A stretch of DNA of 38,517 nucleotides from Candidatus Prevotella equi. GTDB lineage: Bacteria > Bacteroidota > Bacteroidia > Bacteroidales > Bacteroidaceae. Both the position numbers and the translations under genes were made by a program. Under the pieces are notes generated by a model. That model was given only the letters and a program-made list of their open reading frames with translations, was not told where the DNA came from and did not search any database. The DNA lies in NCBI GenBank assembly GCA_018065145.1, contig JAGHTW010000155.1, forward strand, positions 1-38,517, given 5' to 3'. Of this stretch, positions 16,916 through 27,566 are shown piece after piece (the first letter of the stretch is position 1; every line of letters begins with the position of its first letter).

Positions 16916-18454
16916 ATGGGTAAGATAGAAATTGATACAAGAATAACTGTTGATAATGCAATTACAGGAATAAAGAAAATCAATAGCGCGCTGGGTAAAA
17001 CTGCAAAAGCTGCAGGCAAGACTGCGTTGAGTATTGCAAAGCTTAATGGAAAAATGCTCAAAATGATTGCAGGCAGCGCATTGAATGGCTTTTCAAAGCT
17101 TGCATCCACTGCGTTAAAAGCATTGCCAAAGATTGCAGGAGCGATTTCTTTGTTTTTGGTAAAGGCGCTACACGATGGACTGCAGAACCTTGCAAAGTTC
17201 AATGATGGCATGAATCCATTTAATGAAGCAGTAACTATGATGAGATCGTCACTGCTGACGCTTAAAAACTCAATAGGTGCAGCATTTGCGCCTTTGATTC
17301 AGGCAGCAGCGCCTGCGATTTCAACTGTGATCAACCTGCTTGCAGAGGCAACAAACAAAGTAGGAATGTTTTTTGCTGCGCTCACAGGGGCAAAAACATT
17401 TACAAAAGCTATTAGTTATACAGACGACTATGCAAAGTCGCTTAAAAAGGCTGGAGGTGCGGCAAAGCAGGCCAAAACATATTTAAGCGGACTTGATGAA
17501 GTCAGAACATTTCAGGATGAGTCGTCTGGCGGCGGAGGCGGCGGAGCGTCTCTGAATCCAAACGAAATGTTTGAGACAGTAGAGATTGAAAGTAAAATTG
17601 CAATGCTTGCTGAAAAAGTAAGGAGCTTTGTTGATGGCGCGAAGGCTACACTCGCAGAACTGTGGGCATCATTTAAAAACAGCGAATTTGTGCAGGACTT
17701 TATGGCCAGATTTGAGACTTTAAAGGTTGCTTTTACAAACATGAAAAACAAGCTTGTTGAAGTATGGTCTGGATTTGTTTCTGGCCTTGGTGATAGAAGC
17801 GGAAAGATCCAGAACATTTTAAACGCTGTCGGTAGATTCTTTACATTTTTTGCAATTCAGATTCAGGCAATTATACAGCTCATAATCGGTGCGTTTGCTC
17901 CTTTGGTAAAAGGAATCACAGACGCTGTACTGCATATTATTGACGCTCTTGATGGCGTTATAGAGTTTGTTGCTGGAGTGTTTACAGGAAACTGGGAAAG
18001 AGCATGGAAGGGTATCAAGGACATTGTTGCAGGAATAGCAAATGCAATTCTTGACATTTATGAAGGTATTGTAAATGGCCTTATTGGAGCGTTGAACGCG
18101 ATAAGTATTGACGTACCAGACTGGATGCCTTTTGGATTGGGTGGAAAGCATATTGGTTTTGGCGATAAGCTTGTTGAGCTACATCTTCCCAGACTTGCAA
18201 GCGGCACAGTTGTCCCCAGATCAAGCGGAGAATTTGCTGCGATCCTTGGCGACAATAACAGAGAAACAGAGGTTGTATCGCCTTTGTCTACCATGAAGCA
18301 GGCATTTTTGGAAGCACTTGCGGAATCAAAGCAGGGCGTCGGCACTTACAACTTCAGCGCATCTATCAATAGACGCGTACTGTTTGAGGAAATGATTGAA
18401 GAGGCAAAACTTCGACAGACTATTAACGGAAACAATCCTTTTAATCTGGCATAG
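16916..18454 (+). CDS. Tape measure protein (short, 512 aa)
   Basis: Helical/hydrophobic protein between chaperones and distal tail; Gly-rich linker SSGGGGGGASL. Confidence 0.8.
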   Translation: MGKIEIDTRITVDNAITGIKKINSALGKTAKAAGKTALSIAKLNGKMLKMIAGSALNGFSKLASTALKALPKIAGAISLFLVKALHDGLQNLAKFNDGMNPFNEAVTMMRSSLLTLKNSIGAAFAPLIQAAAPAISTVINLLAEATNKVGMFFAALTGAKTFTKAISYTDDYAKSLKKAGGAAKQAKTYLSGLDEVRTFQDESSGGGGGGASLNPNEMFETVEIESKIAMLAEKVRSFVDGAKATLAELWASFKNSEFVQDFMARFETLKVAFTNMKNKLVEVWSGFVSGLGDRSGKIQNILNAVGRFFTFFAIQIQAIIQLIIGAFAPLVKGITDAVLHIIDALDGVIEFVAGVFTGNWERAWKGIKDIVAGIANAILDIYEGIVNGLIGALNAISIDVPDWMPFGLGGKHIGFGDKLVELHLPRLASGTVVPRSSGEFAAILGDNNRETEVVSPLSTMKQAFLEALAESKQGVGTYNFSASINRRVLFEEMIEEAKLRQTINGNNPFNLA

Positions 18455-18462
18455 GAGGAAAC

Positions 18463-18837
18463 ATGCAGAGAAAAATACTTATAAACGATATTGAAATCTT
18501 CCAGCCAGAAAAGGATCTGGGATATAACCTTGAAACAACATTCTCCAGCGATTCTACACGAACAATGGACGGACGCGGATTCTTTACGCCTTTGTTTACA
18601 GTAGAACAGTTGAGCTATTCAGCATCACACGTTCCTGCAGACAAGGCGGCAGAACTGCTGCAGCTTGTAGCGCTTGGCGAATCATTCAACCTTACTTATT
18701 TTTCTCCATATTATGGAGCGTGGAGGACTGGCGAGTTTTATGTTGGAAAGGGTAGTTTGAGTATTGGAACGATGGAAGAAGATAAGGAATATATGACATC
18801 TATTTCATTCAACATGACTGGAGTTGACCACTTATGA
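18463..18837 (+). CDS. Distal tail/baseplate-like small protein
   Basis: Position after tape measure; ATGA overlap with next ORF. Confidence 0.6.
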   Translation: MQRKILINDIEIFQPEKDLGYNLETTFSSDSTRTMDGRGFFTPLFTVEQLSYSASHVPADKAAELLQLVALGESFNLTYFSPYYGAWRTGEFYVGKGSLSIGTMEEDKEYMTSISFNMTGVDHL

Positions 18838-20888
18838 TTAATGTTTCAACAGATTATAGAAAAGCGATGCTAAAATCTAGGAAGTTCAAAAGACGGGCAG
18901 TGTTTACGCTTGCTGACGGAACTGTTCTTGAACTTGGAGACCATGATTTTACAGTGCGAAACAACACTTTAGTAGATAGTGCGGATGCAAATGGAATCCC
19001 TTTGGGAGCAGCAATTTGTCGGTCTGTACAGCTTGAAATTCAGAACTTCAATGATGAATATTCCAAGTATGATTTCTATGGTGCAAGGCTACACGTTTAC
19101 TGCGTTTTTGAGAACGATTCAATTGTAGATGAGTTTACCGAGGGATTGTTCACAGTATTGCAGCCAGAAACAGAAGGAACAACAATCACAATCACAGCGC
19201 TGGACGATATGTATAAGGCAGATATAGATTACAAGCCTTTATGGTTTCACACTCCGTGCACACTTTATCAGTTGTTGCAGAATGTTTGTGATTTTGCTGG
19301 CATTCTTCTTGCAACATCATCATTTTATAACAGCGATTTTGTGATTGAGGGAGATATTAACAATAAGACTTGTCGAGAAATGATTGGCCTTATTGCAATG
19401 CTGGCTGTTGGAAACGCAAGAATATCAAGAACTGGACAGCTTGAAATTATTTCTTATACAAATGATTACTTTGATTTTGCACCAGAAAAAGATGGTGGCT
19501 CTTTCAAGTATACAGATGGCGCAAATCTTGATGGAGGTAGTTTTTCTTTTACAGATGGAGACAATGAGGATTGCGGAGATTTTGAGTACAGAGATATAAA
19601 CTATCACATTTTGGATTCATGGAAGAACTTAAGAGTCGAAACAGACGATGTTGTTATTACTGGTGTGAGAATGGGAAGTGCCTTTATGGGATATCAAGGT
19701 TACATCCTAGAACTTACAAATCCACTTGCAGAGAAGCATTATAACGATGCAGTTTTTGACCATTTAGCACCGATTCTCGTTGGCGCAAGGTTCAGACCTT
19801 TTACTGGAGACAGTGTAGCTTATCCGCTGGCAGAGTTTATGGATAGAGTTTTGATTGTTGACAGAAAAGGCAACACGTATAAATCGTTCTTAACAAATAT
19901 AAATTTTGTATACAACGGATTTACTACTTTTTCAAACAGTGCGGAACCTGCATTGCGTAATGCATTAAAGCCTATTTCCAATTATACAAAGGTATTGCAG
20001 GACACAAAGGCTATTGTAGAAGAAGAAAGAACAATGCGACAACTTGCAGAGCAAAGATTGCAGAACGAAATAAACGATAAGTCTGGATTATATCAAACTG
20101 TAGATGTTGGCGATTCTGGATTTATATATTACATGCACGATAAGGAAGAACTTGAAGAATCCACAGTGATTTGGAAACTAACAGCAAATGCTTTTGCAAT
20201 TTCTAACAATGGCGGCCAGTCTTACGATTTCGGACTAGATAAAATGGGCATGGCAATTGTAAATAGTTTGTTTGCCAATGATGCAGTATTAAAGCGTGCT
20301 TTGATTGATGATTTAGAGGCGCTACGTATTAAAGCTGGAAGCGTTGATGCTGAAAATATTACTGGAGATACAATCAAAGGTAAAACAATGGAAGGTGGAA
20401 AGATTACTGGTGTTGAAGTAAATGCAGACGGTATTGAGTTGTATGGTAACAAAAGCATATCAGAACCATATATCGACTTCCATTACAACAGATCTTCTGC
20501 CGACTACACTGGCAGAATATGGCAGACGTCAGCAACTGGAAATCTGATTGCGATTCCTGCAATCAGTAGTACATCTGATAGGCGCTTAAAGGAAGATATC
20601 AAGGATTTAGATGACAAATATTTAACATTATTTGATAGTATAAATCCCAAATCTTTTAGGCTGAAAAAATATCCATCTCTTAGACTTGGTTTTATTGCGC
20701 AGGATGTTGATGAGGCACTTGATAATGCTGGATTTGAAGAAAAGCCATTGATTGAACCAATGAAGGGTGATGATGGCAATGATTATCTTGGCATTACATA
20801 TGATGATATGATCGCTGTTCTTTGGAAAAAGGTGCAGTCATTGCAAGAGCAGATAAATGCGTTAAAGGAGGCTAAACATGGCGATTAG
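18834..20888 (+). CDS. Tail protein with C-terminal S74-type intramolecular chaperone
   Basis: C-term STSDRRLKEDIKDLDDKYLTLFDSINPKSFRLKKYPSLRLGFIAQDVDEAL is S74-like. Confidence 0.8.
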   Translation: MINVSTDYRKAMLKSRKFKRRAVFTLADGTVLELGDHDFTVRNNTLVDSADANGIPLGAAICRSVQLEIQNFNDEYSKYDFYGARLHVYCVFENDSIVDEFTEGLFTVLQPETEGTTITITALDDMYKADIDYKPLWFHTPCTLYQLLQNVCDFAGILLATSSFYNSDFVIEGDINNKTCREMIGLIAMLAVGNARISRTGQLEIISYTNDYFDFAPEKDGGSFKYTDGANLDGGSFSFTDGDNEDCGDFEYRDINYHILDSWKNLRVETDDVVITGVRMGSAFMGYQGYILELTNPLAEKHYNDAVFDHLAPILVGARFRPFTGDSVAYPLAEFMDRVLIVDRKGNTYKSFLTNINFVYNGFTTFSNSAEPALRNALKPISNYTKVLQDTKAIVEEERTMRQLAEQRLQNEINDKSGLYQTVDVGDSGFIYYMHDKEELEESTVIWKLTANAFAISNNGGQSYDFGLDKMGMAIVNSLFANDAVLKRALIDDLEALRIKAGSVDAENITGDTIKGKTMEGGKITGVEVNADGIELYGNKSISEPYIDFHYNRSSADYTGRIWQTSATGNLIAIPAISSTSDRRLKEDIKDLDDKYLTLFDSINPKSFRLKKYPSLRLGFIAQDVDEALDNAGFEEKPLIEPMKGDDGNDYLGITYDDMIAVLWKKVQSLQEQINALKEAKHGD

Positions 20889-21522
20889 AATGCGAAGAGG
20901 ATTGGACAAGGATTTTGATCCCACAAGATTACTTGCTGGAGAGTTTGCGGTAAGCACAGATGCTGATACTAGAAAGCAATCTGTGTACATGTGCTTCCAG
21001 AGTGGTGTAGTCAAAAAGCTTGTCACAGAAGATAAACTATCTGATGTAAATTCAAGAATCGATGTAACAGAAATGCGAATCAGTTTGCATGATGAGATAT
21101 TAGACAATGTCGAATCAAACATGATTAATTTAAATTCTTCAATTGATGAGATTTGGGCAGATTACGCTCCTTTTAAAGCGGCAACAGAAGCGGCTCTTCC
21201 AGATGCAGTTATGCAAAAGCGCTATTACAGCACATCATGGAAGTTTTACGAACCAAACGTAATGCTTACAGTATCTACAGACCCTTATCCTGCGAATGCT
21301 ACAGTTAAAATTGCAATCAAAGAAGGGATGAATGGTATTTTGAGACCTTTAAGTTATTATGGCTATGAAGGTGGAATCATTCACTCAAAACCAGCAGGAG
21401 CAGGAAAGATGTACAGCAATGTCGAGGTTGTGGTTACAAAGAGTTCAACCATTCCGCCAACACCAGTTCCGTCAAACAGTTTGCTCTTTGTTGAGATTTC
21501 TTATAAATATGATATGCCTTAA
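20878..21522 (+). CDS. Tail/baseplate-associated protein
   Basis: MAIRMRRGLDKDFDPTRLLAGEFAVSTDADTRK pattern common in tail fibre-associated proteins. Confidence 0.65.
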   Translation: MAIRMRRGLDKDFDPTRLLAGEFAVSTDADTRKQSVYMCFQSGVVKKLVTEDKLSDVNSRIDVTEMRISLHDEILDNVESNMINLNSSIDEIWADYAPFKAATEAALPDAVMQKRYYSTSWKFYEPNVMLTVSTDPYPANATVKIAIKEGMNGILRPLSYYGYEGGIIHSKPAGAGKMYSNVEVVVTKSSTIPPTPVPSNSLLFVEISYKYDMP

Positions 21523-21533
21523 GGAGGTAAAAC

Positions 21534-24500
21534 ATGAAAAGTGGATCAACACTTATGATCGTTATTGCAAGCGATATCCAGAATATCGAAGCAGTAGACG
21601 AAGCTATCTTCACTTTAAAGGGCAATGAGCGCCTTACAAAGCGCTTCCCTTCTTCCAGTGTAGGATTCAGCAATGGCCTTTTTTCCATTGCGCTGACGCA
21701 GGAAGAGACATTGCAGCTTGCGACAGAAAATGGACACATGATCGACATTGAAGCGCAGGTAAATTTTACTGACAAATCTGTCGCAAAAACAGAAACGGCA
21801 AATGTGTTTATTAGTGGAACACTTGCAACTGAGTTGGTAGATGGTAACTATCCCAGCGCTTACACTGCTGCAGAAATCAAAATGCGATTCCTTGACGGTG
21901 TGATTGTCGCACAAGTGGATAATGAAAAGGTTGATGAGGCAGTTGAGCGTGCTGATAAGGCCGCAGAAGATGCTACAAATGCAGCTAGAGAAACCATTTC
22001 TGCAACCAATGCTGCTAAGGATGCAACGGCAAAGGCAAAGAGTGCAACAGACAATGCAAAGAACGCAACAGACAATGCAAAGAATGCGACCATGATTGTC
22101 GAGCGTGAAATTGAAAACGCACGCCTTGCAATTGATGCGGTTAAGGCCGCTACTGAAGAGGCAGAGGAAGTAATTGCCGAGACAGAAAAAGCAATTGACA
22201 ATGTAGAAGATGCTATCATTGACGCCGCACTTGCAACCGACAGAGCAAATAATGCTACTATTTCTGCAAACAATGCTGCAAGTGGCGCAAACAAAGCAAA
22301 GACGGATGCAGAGAATGCCGCCGCTGGTGCTGAAAAGCTGGATATTTCTGGCGTATATAATTCACAAGGTGAACTTGTCGTAACTATCACCAGACGTAAC
22401 GGCAAATATACATACGTTGTTAAGAATGGTGTCGATGGTCAAGATTATGTAATCACCGAAGCGGATTACGAGGAAATCGGAAGAGTAGTCGAAGAATCAT
22501 ATATACCACACCTGAACAACACCGACAGAAGTGTTGATGCGTTGTACGAACTGAACGTGAACCAGACCTACACCAAAGACCGCAAGGTAGAACATGGTGC
22601 AAGTGATATTCCAACAGATGCGAAATTCATGTCATTGATGAGTGTTGATGGCATGGCTGAACAAGAGACCACTAATGGGTATCAGATGTTGAATGTTGAA
22701 AACAAGAGTATTACATCATACGGAATTACTGTTGATGTTGAAGACGGTGAATTTTCTGTGAATGGAACAGCTAATTCTCTTGCTATCATTCAGTTTCCAT
22801 TGATTGCCGATATCCCTAGTGGAACATATACCATGTATGGCTTTAATAGCAAGTCTGGAGATGTATCAATCAGATTGCTCAATAGTAATGGTAGTGCAAT
22901 TAGTGGAACAGATATGCCACTTAATTCTGCTAACAAAAAATTGACATTTACAACAGCAGAAACCGCAAGATATATAGCAATTAGAGTTCCTAGCGGTTCT
23001 ACTGTGACCAACATTGTAGCAAAGCCTATGCTTTCTTCTAGGAGTGATTTGACGGAATGGGAGAAATACACGAATGGAGCATCACCTAATCCTTCATATC
23101 CACAGCCTATTGTTGGAATCGAGAGAATGGACTTTTCCTATGTTGGCAAGAACTTAATGGACTTCTATGGTTCATTTACAGCTATTTCTGCAAAGCGATT
23201 AGTTGGTGGAGATACAGTTTATGGTGTGCCTTGCAAAGCAAACAAGACATACACAGCATCTTTTGATGTGACGGCACTTCCTACATCCGATTACAGAATT
23301 GCATTTGCCGTATCGAAAGAAGCATCTATGCAGAATGGAACAAGAGTAATTGGCGCTGTTTCTGATGCGGTTGTGAGTGTAAAAACCTTGGGAAGAGCAA
23401 GTGTAAGCATTACTCCTACAGCAGATGGTTATTTGTATATCAGATGTATTCCTACTGGCTTTACATTAAACAACATTCAGATTGCAGAAGGTACTGATAC
23501 CGATTACGAGCCGTACAGCGGTAATGCATTCTCAATCACACCACCCAGACCTTTATATTCCATCGGTGAGTATAAGGATGTGTGCGATGTAGAGAATGGT
23601 GTGTGGAAGTGGAATTTTGTTACCGAAACATATTCTGCTTCAGATAGTTGGAGCAAAGAAGTAATTAACAATCATTCGAATTTCTATACAGCAAAGAAGA
23701 GCATTCCTTCTGGAACAAAAGCAAACGCACTTTGTACGCATGGTCTTTTCCACACTACATTAAGAGAAGTGGGTGAAGTTACTGTAACTGTTGGTTCTTT
23801 TAACATTATTGCTTTTGCAGATGCTAGTAAGTCTGTAAGTGATTTCCTTGCTATTATTGATAATAAACCTATTACAGTAGTTGCAAAAAATGAAAATACA
23901 ATTACAGAACCCATCTCAACCGAAGACCTTGCTACACTCCGCACATTGTCACATCTTGCAACCGACAAGATCTTGACAGTCACAGACCAGAATGGCAGAG
24001 ATTGTTCGTACATCCTTGAATACATCTTCGGTATCGACTTGGCACAGAAGGTTGATGACAATGCCGACAAGATTGAATCTGTTGATGACAAGCTGACAGA
24101 GCGTATCGACAGCACAGACAAGAAATTGGATATTCTCTGGAAACTGTCACAAGGTCAGGTATATGACTTTGAGCAGAAGACCGAATCTGGAATGAGTGTT
24201 GCTCCTAGTGGTGCAAAGTACATGAGTTTGGAAGAGGTGTACGGCAAAGCAGATCAAGAGACTACTAATGGGTATCAGTTGTTATCATTAAAAGAAAGAC
24301 ATTTTACTGTAAGTGGTATTGAAATAGACATTGATAACGAAGGAAAGCTTGTCGCTGGTGGAACACCAATCAATGCCACACTTGTATTTATTATTGGTTC
24401 ATACAATGGAACAACGCCAATAATGGAAATTCCCGCAGGGCAATATTACTTTACAAGAACAGCAAGGCTTCAACTATATGATACTGTTTTGGAAAGTCGC

Positions 24501-25664
24501 AGAGCTGCAACTGGTGCGATAACTATAGGCGAGAATGAGATTGTATCTGGTGTTTATCTATTGAACCCTACTGACAATAACGGAACGTGGCAAAAAGACG
24601 TTTCTTATCCAAAAACCGCATACAATCTTATGCTTGAAAAAGGAACAGTAGAGCATACCTACGAACCCTACACGGGCGGTCTTCCCATGCCTAACCCTTC
24701 ATTCCCTTCTGATATTCATGGGGTTGAGAGATTGGACTTTAAGGTGGTAGGTCGTAATCTGTTAGACCACAAAAATGCAAATGTTCCTAGTTCTGGAGTA
24801 ACAACATTTACAGATGATTCTGTTGTGTGTAAGAACAACCAAGGTTTTGCGATTAGTGGAATCTCATTTAATTTGAGAAGTATTGAAAACAGAAAATACA
24901 CTTTCACGAACCTTTCAAGTGCAGCTTGTTATGTAATGCTTGCTGGTGGTGATTATTCTCACCTTGTTGCTGTTGGTGGTAAATTCACTTTCGATAAAAC
25001 TGATGTGTTGACATTGCAGATGGGAAATATTGCGAGTGGAGTTACACAAACATTCAAGGGAATGTTGGAAGTTGGCAATGGTACTTCTGATGAGTTTACA
25101 CCTTACGAAGAACCTACCAATATTTATTCCATCACTCCACCTCGCACGATGTATGCCATCGGTGATGTAAAAGATACCTTGGACGTTGAACGTGGTGTGT
25201 GGGAATGGTTTTTTAATGATAAGCAAGCAAAAGAAATTCCTAATTGGCAAATGGGAGGTAGTAGCAGAGCATATACGAGAGATACTTCTGTATTTAGACA
25301 AGGTGAGAATGATATTCCTAACGTGATGTGCAATGTGTACTCAAAAACTTCAAGGTATTCAATTACAAGTGGTGATAATAAGATTACCACTTATCCAACG
25401 TCCGATAGTGCTGGTTTTATGGTACGTGATAAGGCACACACCAACAGCCTTGAAGAATGGAATGCTTTTATCAATAGCAACGATGTTCTAATTGTTTATC
25501 AGTTGGCAGAACCGACAACTACACCCATCTCCGAAGAAGACCTTACCTTCCTTCGCAGCTTGTCTACTCTTGATGCATCAAAGCATATCATCATAACAGA
25601 CCAACGTGGTGAGGATGTAAGCTATCTTTTGGAATACATTATCAAGTTGAGTGAGGTGAACTAA
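21534..25664 (+). CDS. Large tail fibre/receptor-binding-like protein with duplicated module
   Basis: 1376 aa; BppU-like N-term, Ala-rich coiled coil, two related ~500-aa modules. Confidence 0.75.
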   Translation: MKSGSTLMIVIASDIQNIEAVDEAIFTLKGNERLTKRFPSSSVGFSNGLFSIALTQEETLQLATENGHMIDIEAQVNFTDKSVAKTETANVFISGTLATELVDGNYPSAYTAAEIKMRFLDGVIVAQVDNEKVDEAVERADKAAEDATNAARETISATNAAKDATAKAKSATDNAKNATDNAKNATMIVEREIENARLAIDAVKAATEEAEEVIAETEKAIDNVEDAIIDAALATDRANNATISANNAASGANKAKTDAENAAAGAEKLDISGVYNSQGELVVTITRRNGKYTYVVKNGVDGQDYVITEADYEEIGRVVEESYIPHLNNTDRSVDALYELNVNQTYTKDRKVEHGASDIPTDAKFMSLMSVDGMAEQETTNGYQMLNVENKSITSYGITVDVEDGEFSVNGTANSLAIIQFPLIADIPSGTYTMYGFNSKSGDVSIRLLNSNGSAISGTDMPLNSANKKLTFTTAETARYIAIRVPSGSTVTNIVAKPMLSSRSDLTEWEKYTNGASPNPSYPQPIVGIERMDFSYVGKNLMDFYGSFTAISAKRLVGGDTVYGVPCKANKTYTASFDVTALPTSDYRIAFAVSKEASMQNGTRVIGAVSDAVVSVKTLGRASVSITPTADGYLYIRCIPTGFTLNNIQIAEGTDTDYEPYSGNAFSITPPRPLYSIGEYKDVCDVENGVWKWNFVTETYSASDSWSKEVINNHSNFYTAKKSIPSGTKANALCTHGLFHTTLREVGEVTVTVGSFNIIAFADASKSVSDFLAIIDNKPITVVAKNENTITEPISTEDLATLRTLSHLATDKILTVTDQNGRDCSYILEYIFGIDLAQKVDDNADKIESVDDKLTERIDSTDKKLDILWKLSQGQVYDFEQKTESGMSVAPSGAKYMSLEEVYGKADQETTNGYQLLSLKERHFTVSGIEIDIDNEGKLVAGGTPINATLVFIIGSYNGTTPIMEIPAGQYYFTRTARLQLYDTVLESRRAATGAITIGENEIVSGVYLLNPTDNNGTWQKDVSYPKTAYNLMLEKGTVEHTYEPYTGGLPMPNPSFPSDIHGVERLDFKVVGRNLLDHKNANVPSSGVTTFTDDSVVCKNNQGFAISGISFNLRSIENRKYTFTNLSSAACYVMLAGGDYSHLVAVGGKFTFDKTDVLTLQMGNIASGVTQTFKGMLEVGNGTSDEFTPYEEPTNIYSITPPRTMYAIGDVKDTLDVERGVWEWFFNDKQAKEIPNWQMGGSSRAYTRDTSVFRQGENDIPNVMCNVYSKTSRYSITSGDNKITTYPTSDSAGFMVRDKAHTNSLEEWNAFINSNDVLIVYQLAEPTTTPISEEDLTFLRSLSTLDASKHIIITDQRGEDVSYLLEYIIKLSEVN

Positions 25665-25665
25665 T

Positions 25666-25809
25666 ATGACGGATGCACAGAGAGAAAGAATCAAGAAACT
25701 TGGTTTGAAAGAATCAGACTTTGAGAAAGATGCAGAGCAGACCACAATCGAAGACTTGGTTGAAGCACTCGATATTCTGACAAGCATTGTACTTGGAGGT
25801 GACGAATAA
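25666..25809 (+). CDS. Small phage tail-module protein
   Basis: MTDAQRERIKKLGLKESDFEKDAEQTTIEDLVEALDILTSIVLGGDE*. Confidence 0.6.
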   Translation: MTDAQRERIKKLGLKESDFEKDAEQTTIEDLVEALDILTSIVLGGDE

Positions 25810-25913
25810 TGGTAGATTTCTATTTCAAACTGGTTAAGGCTGGCAAGATGGATATTGAGGATGTTCCGTCCAAATATCGTGAGAAAGTCAGAGAGCGTAT
25901 CAACGAGGTGTAA
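25809..25913 (+). CDS. XkdX-like small protein
   Basis: MVDFYFKLVKAGKMDIEDVPSKYREKVRERINEV*. Confidence 0.6.
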   Translation: MVDFYFKLVKAGKMDIEDVPSKYREKVRERINEV

Positions 25914-25914
25914 T

Positions 25915-26016
25915 ATGCAGATTAAGAAATGCTCAAATTGCATTTATTGGAAGAACTGTCCTTGCAACAACAGGAAAGACTCAAAAGAATGCAAGAGGAT
26001 TAAAAAGCATTATTAA
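25915..26016 (+). CDS. Cys-rich 33-aa microprotein
   Basis: MQIKKCSNCIYWKNCPCNNRKDSKECKRIKKHY*. Confidence 0.45.
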   Translation: MQIKKCSNCIYWKNCPCNNRKDSKECKRIKKHY

Positions 26017-26047
26017 GCAGACATAATCGTAACTAATGCCCTTGGAA

Positions 26048-26085
26048 CTCTGCGGAGTGACCATGAAAGCTTAATCTCTGCGGAG
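26048..26085 (+). repeat. Two copies of CTCTGCGGAG (26048-26057, 26076-26085)
   Basis: Exact 10-bp repeats, each able to form CTC-TGCG-GAG. Confidence 0.7.
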
Positions 26086-26310
26086 ACATAAGAAAGGCGC
26101 AATCAAGTTACAAGCAAGTTAAAATCAACATTTAAAGTGCCATTTTTGCCGATTTTTTGCAAAAAACACGTTTAAATTGTTGTTTTTGGCAAGTTAAGAT
26201 GTAAGATGCCCACACTTGAAATATAGTGGAAGATTCTGTAGGATGCGTCCTTATGATGAGAAGACGGCTGGGATTGCAAGGGCTTGCCTAGTCTACAAAT
26301 GAGGTGGAAA

Positions 26311-26769
26311 ATGGAAAAATTTAAAGTAATTGTTGTTGCTGCTGTAGGCGCTCTTACAAGCTTTCTTGGTGTGCTTGCCATTCCAGTTTATTTGCTTGTT
26401 GGATGCAATGTGATTGATTATATTACTGGCTTAATTGCCAGCAAGTATAGAGGAGAAAAACTTTCTTCTTACAAAGGAATTAAAGGGATCGCAAAAAAGG
26501 TATGCCAATGGCTTTTGATAATTGTGGGATCATGGATTGATATTTTGATCCAGTACGCAGTAGAAAGCGCAGGGATTCCTTTGGAATTTCCTTTTATTGT
26601 TGCAATCGTTGTTGCGATCTGGCTGGTATTGAATGAGATGATCTCAATTCTGGAAAACATGGTTGATATCGGTGTAGATATGCCGCCTTTTCTGATGCCT
26701 ATTGTAAAGAGGATCAAGCACGTAACAGAAGAGCAGATCAAGGAGGAAGAAGATGAAGATAGCAATTGA
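26311..26769 (+). CDS. Phage holin (toxin-secretion/lysis holin family)
   Basis: ATG 26311 with gaggtggaaa RBS; hydrophobic segments; precedes amidase. Confidence 0.8.
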   Translation: MEKFKVIVVAAVGALTSFLGVLAIPVYLLVGCNVIDYITGLIASKYRGEKLSSYKGIKGIAKKVCQWLLIIVGSWIDILIQYAVESAGIPLEFPFIVAIVVAIWLVLNEMISILENMVDIGVDMPPFLMPIVKRIKHVTEEQIKEEEDEDSN

Positions 26770-27523
26770 TGCAGGACATGGAGATATAAAATACACTGCA
26801 GGCAAGCGCACTCCAGACGGTTATGCAGAGCACTGGGCAAATGTAATGGTAGCGTCTTATTTTGCGCAGGCTATGGATCGCTGCGGCGTGCCTTATATTA
26901 AAACAGGCTGGAACGATGACAATGCAACAGATGATGTAGACACTGCACTTTCAACAAGACAGAAACAGATCAAAGCAGCAAAGTGTGATTATTCAATCTC
27001 TTTTCATTTTAACGCTTACGGCGACGGGAAGACATACAACGGCGCGCAGGGAATTGAAACACTGATCTCAAACAAGTACCCTGCAGATTCAAAGAGACTT
27101 GCAGAATGTATCCAGAAATATCTTATTAAAGGTACAAAGCAGACAAACAGAGGCGTCAAAACGCAGTCTTTGGCTATGTGCAATTGTTCCGTAATGGGAA
27201 CAAAGGCCAGTGTGCTGATTGAGTGCGGATTTATGACAAACGAGTATGAAGCAAAGCTGATGCAGTCGCATGCATTCTGCAAAGAGTGCGCTGAAGAGGC
27301 CGCACAGGGCTTTTGCGAATACGCAGGCATAAAATATGTACCTGCAGGAAATACCGCTGTAATTGCGCCTGCAACGCAGTCACAGACATATGTGGTGCAG
27401 AAGGGTGACACACTTTCAGGCATTGGCCGCAAGTTTAATGTAAAGTGGCAGGATATTGCTTTGAAAAACAACATTAAATCACCGTATACAATCCGTGTAG
27501 GACAGAAGATTATTATTAAATAA
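26753..27523 (+). CDS. N-acetylmuramoyl-L-alanine amidase with C-terminal LysM (endolysin)
   Basis: IAIDAGHGD...FHFNA...LIECGFMTN Amidase_3 motifs; YVVQKGDTLSGIGRKFNVKWQDIALKNNI LysM. Confidence 0.95.
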   Translation: MKIAIDAGHGDIKYTAGKRTPDGYAEHWANVMVASYFAQAMDRCGVPYIKTGWNDDNATDDVDTALSTRQKQIKAAKCDYSISFHFNAYGDGKTYNGAQGIETLISNKYPADSKRLAECIQKYLIKGTKQTNRGVKTQSLAMCNCSVMGTKASVLIECGFMTNEYEAKLMQSHAFCKECAEEAAQGFCEYAGIKYVPAGNTAVIAPATQSQTYVVQKGDTLSGIGRKFNVKWQDIALKNNIKSPYTIRVGQKIIIK

Positions 27524-27533
27524 GGAAAGAAAA

Positions 27534-27566
27534 GGGGAGGCATAAAAAGCCTCCCCACTTTGTTTT
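27534..27566 (+). terminator. Terminator after the lysis module
   Basis: GGGGAGGC-ataaaaa-GCCTCCCC then actttgtttt. Confidence 0.8.

Noticed and set aside
22040-22095. Tandem DNA repeat (gcaacagacaatgcaaagaa) as a functional DNA element
   Set aside because: It encodes the Ala/Asn heptad coiled coil ATDNAKNATDNAKNAT; explained by protein sequence.
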